From NCBI GenBank assembly GCA_000687975.1, contig JIAB01000001.1:62001-126000 (forward strand): a stretch of 64,000 nt of DNA, written 5' to 3'. The notes below the pieces were generated by a model. It saw nothing but the letters and a program-made list of their open reading frames with translations, had not been told where the DNA came from and did no database searches. Every line of letters begins with the position of its first letter. Positions within the stretch are counted from its first letter, which is position 1. The position numbers were made by a program, and so were the translations under genes. The stretch comes from Lachnospiraceae bacterium AC2031 (GTDB lineage Bacteria > Bacillota > Clostridia > Lachnospirales > Lachnospiraceae). Positions 61,801-64,000 of the stretch are shown piece by piece.

Positions 61801-63214
61801 AAAGGGTGTTAGTCTTTCTATTGCTAAAAAGCTTTCCGATATTCTTGGTGGAGAACTTGAGGTTGAAAGTACTTATGGTGCTGGAGCTACATTTACCTTC
61901 TCAGTCGAACAGGATAAGCCAGAATCAACTGGTAATGTTATACCTCTAAATGATAATACTATAGAACGAGTATCCAGAGAAGAAGCTGAAAAAATGTGGG
62001 CTCCTGATATGAATATTCTTCTTGTTGATGATGATCAGCTTAGCAGATCGGTTGCTGAAGATGTTATCAAATCTATGGAAATTAAGTGTGATACTGCTGA
62101 ATCAGGTGTTGGAGCCATAGATATGGTTATGACCAATACATATGATATGGTTTTCATGGATATTGCAATGCCTGTTATGAACGGTATTGATGCACTTAAA
62201 GAAATCAGGGAGCTTTCGGATGACTATTATAAAGAGCTTCCTGTCATTGCTATGAGTGAAGATGTTATCGGTAAAAAGAGGCAGGAGATTATTGATGAAG
62301 GTTTCTCAGATGTTATCCTGAAGCCATTTGATATTACGGTCCTGGCCAGTCTTATTAATAGATTTGCGGATAAAGATAAAATTAAATACAAGACAAATGA
62401 TGTCGCACAGTATATAAGTGAATCCAGATATGGTGAAGGCTTGAAGAAGCTTGAGGATTACCTGGATGTTGTTAGCGTACTTGATAGAATTGGCGGAAAT
62501 ATTGAGGTTTATAATAAGATTCTCAGTACCTTCTATACCCAGAATAAAGATGCCAGAGCAGAACTGGATGAAAAACTTGTATCTGATTTCAGAGGCTTTA
62601 GAAATAAAATCCATAGTATTAGAACTGGATGCCAGAATATCGGCGCTGCTGATGCTGCAGAGATTGCTCTCAGACTTGAAAATGCCCTAAATCTTGGTAA
62701 CAGATATTATGTTGAAAATAATCTATACCTGATATATGACTGTCTTCATGTCATTAACGAACTGATCGAGGAGTATCTGAATTTTGTAAATGACAAGAAA
62801 GGTGTTACTGATAAAGAGTATGCCGAGAAGATAGCAAAGACCAGAAATACAGATAATCTTACTGCTCAGGATAAAGCTGCTGTAGAGAGTGGAACAGAAA
62901 ATCTAGTATCAGAAAATATTGTTCAAAATGAAGATGATCTTGAGGAAGATTCAGCTTCAGACGACGAAGAATTAGAAGAGGATATTGAACAGCCAAAGAT
63001 TATTGATATAGCTAAACTTCGTCTCATGAAGGAGGCTGTTTTTGCTCAGGATATGGATAAAGTTAAATCTATCCTACAGGATATCAGCAGCGAAGAGTAT
63101 GGAAATGAAGATCAAGAATTCATTAATGCTCTTAGCGATATAATTAGTGGTGGAGACTTTATTGAGATAGATGATCTTCTTAATACATATATCGATTTGA
63201 AAGAGAACATTTAA
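58847..63214 (+). CDS. hybrid two-component sensor with His-box Asn, receiver and Hpt
   Basis: A 1,455-residue membrane sensor. Signal peptide at 1-31; beta-propeller repeats of the Reg_prop type at about 38-640; Y_Y_Y domain at about 660-735; membrane helix at about 745-770. The dimerisation box reads LANMSNEIKLP: position 803, normally the phospho-acceptor His, is Asn (codon AAT). The HATPase has N921 and DTGIGI at 956-961, with GKGVSLSI as a G2 box. A receiver follows (VDDDQ at 1060, phospho-acceptor Asp1105, LKPFD), then an Hpt-like domain with His1256 in NKIHSIRTG, and an acidic linker to a short helical end. Such proteins usually sense polysaccharide. The ribosome site is weak. Confidence 0.9.
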   Translation: MKLRNKSILIFGLIMVCLSAYLFGVINAKADDTSTSYKQTLYNQDNGLGSSEVNCVYQSKSGYIWVGTDGGLYRYNGNEFRLFNLWNTDKADVYYINSLFQDSNGSLWVSTNNYGLFRISGSDIYHFSNEYYKGLKCVNSVCEAEDGQIYVATAYGVYTVSASGERLVRNEVLAKHNVKDITAAGSKVYGIYNGNTIFSLNNTGEVVEIPSSDYTNEEISTISSDENGVVYIGTTGNDVLVFSSIKDINVWFSNRNGINSIYKYGSRIYVCADTGIGYFHDGDAFTEINNIETDNYISDMIIDYEGNLWIASSKTGLLCMSKSKFSDLNKKYNISSAITNCVSVYDGYTYIGTDEGLFIIDSENSPVNNELTDYLTGVSIRDIIKDRNGNIWLATYRKYGVVKYSINGNINNYNKASGLLSNMINSLYELQNGNIAIGTEDGISIITKNGSVTKTYNYDNGLEYPNVISIYQNSEGVIYAGSDGGGLYIIDGGNITNYTDADGLNSNVVSCITEGDNGLWIGTNNGLSYYDGTFRAVSNIDFSNNIYSIMREEDKYYIVGSKGLIYATEDELLSTAPLSERYYSSGDGLNSSVSINSKNYIYSDVVYLCTGEGVMTLDLSNVEINAVAPKVTISEVDVDGQKYYYDELEGGLEIPSDTQRIEISFAVLSYTNRENIQVKYQLVGFDNEPEYLTSMDNFQAVYTNLDGGLYNFELSAVNGDGISSEMPISFEINKQKGFFERQEVRIGLLVLIMLNLFAIIFIIFKLWKNFIGKNRELNALVKKHEDVVKDNTAKTDYLANMSNEIKLPINAMISSANNMLKESEADEDTQQKLLEIIDKGHDVIGKVDETILLARLESGSETPINEPYSVTTLICDISDGMINKLADQPIKFLVDLGDNIPDILVGDFEKIKTVLEIILDNSIKYTKEGTITLSVDYYEIGNGENNSSRLICSISDTGIGISDDRLEHIFEIYYVDESKMTESTGKGVSLSIAKKLSDILGGELEVESTYGAGATFTFSVEQDKPESTGNVIPLNDNTIERVSREEAEKMWAPDMNILLVDDDQLSRSVAEDVIKSMEIKCDTAESGVGAIDMVMTNTYDMVFMDIAMPVMNGIDALKEIRELSDDYYKELPVIAMSEDVIGKKRQEIIDEGFSDVILKPFDITVLASLINRFADKDKIKYKTNDVAQYISESRYGEGLKKLEDYLDVVSVLDRIGGNIEVYNKILSTFYTQNKDARAELDEKLVSDFRGFRNKIHSIRTGCQNIGAADAAEIALRLENALNLGNRYYVENNLYLIYDCLHVINELIEEYLNFVNDKKGVTDKEYAEKIAKTRNTDNLTAQDKAAVESGTENLVSENIVQNEDDLEEDSASDDEELEEDIEQPKIIDIAKLRLMKEAVFAQDMDKVKSILQDISSEEYGNEDQEFINALSDIISGGDFIEIDDLLNTYIDLKENI

Positions 63215-63221
63215 ATTTCAC

Positions 63222-63250
63222 TTTACTATGCTAAGGAAATTTAATATAAT
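63222..63250 (+). promoter_or_regulatory. promoter for the last gene
   Basis: TTTACT and TATAAT are 17 bases apart. The 160-base leader that follows has an imperfect hairpin near 63258-63290 and is otherwise unremarkable. Confidence 0.5.
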
Positions 63251-63409
63251 TCATTTCGGTAAAATGAAATCGAAGATTCCATTTTCCTAAAAAATTCATA
63301 GGATGGTATTCGAAAGAAACTATACCTGATAAAGTATCACAATAACATAAGTAAAGCGTCACCTGTTTTATTATTGCTGTTTAACGACTTTAATGAAGGA
63401 GGTGATAGT

Positions 63410-64000
63410 ATGAGGATTGGATTTATAGGAGCCGGTCGTGTTGGATTCACGATGGGAAAATACCTTAAAGAGCATGGTGTTAGTATTAGCGGCTATTATA
63501 GCAGAAATGCTGAACATGCAAAGGAAGCGGCTACATTTACCGATACTTCTTATTACTTAGATGCTTTTAGACTTATTGATTCGTGTGATGCTATAATACT
63601 TACAGTTAGTGATGGCGCTATTTCTGAGGTGTTTTCAGAAATCAAGTCTTATGCCGGGCTGGCTGGGAAGATAGTGTGCCATACAAGTGGCTCCCTTTCA
63701 TCTTCCGTTTTTGCTGATACTGAGTGTCAGGTCTATGGGTATTCAATCCATCCAATATATGCGATATCAGATAGATATACGTCATATAAAGAATTTTCCA
63801 ATGCTTATTTCACAATTGAAGGCGATGAAAAGTATCTTGATGAGTTAACATCGATTTTTTCTGATGCAGGTCTTAGGATTTCGCAAATGGATTCGGCTGA
63901 GAAATCTAAGTATCATGCATCCTGCGTTATGGCAAGTAATCTTGTTTGCGGTATGTATGCAGCTGCCATAGAAACCTTGATGGAATGTGGTTTTGATAAG
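63410..64000 (+). CDS. Rossmann-fold DUF2520-type dehydrogenase, 3' end outside window
   Basis: The frame is open from ATG 63410 to the window edge, 197 codons. MRIGFIGAGRVGFTMGKYL is the NAD(P)-binding GxGxxG start. CDAIILTVSDGAI, CHTSGSLSS and YSIHPIYAISD are typical of Rossmann/DUF2520 proteins, related to ketopantoate and other hydroxyacid reductases, often near pan genes. AAGGAGGTGAT, a perfect ribosome site, lies just before the ATG. The substrate is unknown. Confidence 0.85.
   Translation, partial: MRIGFIGAGRVGFTMGKYLKEHGVSISGYYSRNAEHAKEAATFTDTSYYLDAFRLIDSCDAIILTVSDGAISEVFSEIKSYAGLAGKIVCHTSGSLSSSVFADTECQVYGYSIHPIYAISDRYTSYKEFSNAYFTIEGDEKYLDELTSIFSDAGLRISQMDSAEKSKYHASCVMASNLVCGMYAAAIETLMECGFDK

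Noticed and set aside
63258-63290. Hairpin in the leader of the last gene as a terminator
   Set aside because: The stem is imperfect and no T run follows on the plus strand.
1-64000. tRNA, rRNA or CRISPR array
   Set aside because: GGTTCGA-type strings occur only inside coding frames, and no repeated unit has more than four copies.

Overview
The window is AT-rich Gram-positive DNA, most likely from a Lachnospiraceae-type clostridium (inference). The evidence is strong Shine-Dalgarno sites with TTG and GTG starts, the uvrC-hprK-ROK kinase-murB-rapZ-whiA-HPr gene order, an FMN riboswitch in front of ribDE-ribBA-ribH, a DUF5688-like protein, and an HPr kinase with a Crh-like HPr. I saw no tRNA, rRNA or CRISPR array.

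Positions 1 to about 8,000 are the right-hand part of an integrative mobile element; its left end lies outside the window. It holds a 5'-truncated SprT-like metalloprotein, a serine recombinase, a tiny Cys-rich protein, a divergent XRE regulator with repeated operator-like motifs, a small gene that looks frameshifted, a large protein with a P-loop-less ATPase-like region, an FtsK/HerA-type ATPase, an excisionase and a tyrosine integrase. A long inverted repeat and a possible small RNA follow the integrase.

Positions 8,300 to 10,400 hold two related orphan prepilins flanking a small membrane protein; the second prepilin has a structured 5' leader. Next comes a polyamine transport operon, potA-potB-potCD, with permease and binding protein fused. 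A glycosyltransferase, an AI-2E-family membrane protein and leuS follow. Then come a YtxH-like envelope protein, a membrane-anchored MutS-like ATPase and a large unrecognised protein.

Positions 24,400 to 35,000 carry yqeG and uvrC on the minus strand. On the plus strand are hprK, a ROK glucokinase, murB, rapZ, whiA and an HPr-like protein with Glu at position 15 and Ser at position 46, so it looks like Crh rather than a PTS phosphocarrier. A 904-residue repeat protein follows. hprK and the Crh-like gene suggest a local carbon-control module.

Positions 34,850 to 38,700 are the riboflavin operon under an FMN riboswitch. After it come a membrane protein with a possibly leaderless start, a CYTH protein, a CBS-type pyrophosphatase, an Mrp ATPase, a DJ-1 protein, murF, hisC, a DUF5688-like protein, a cold-shock protein, a TetR regulator, a lone receiver domain, rarA, a SEC-C protein, a UvrD-like helicase and a chorismate mutase. 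An asymmetric heterodimeric ABC exporter, a class III aminotransferase and an M18 aminopeptidase follow. A 1,455-residue hybrid sensor, whose phospho-acceptor His is replaced by Asn, comes before a partial Rossmann/DUF2520-type gene at the right edge.
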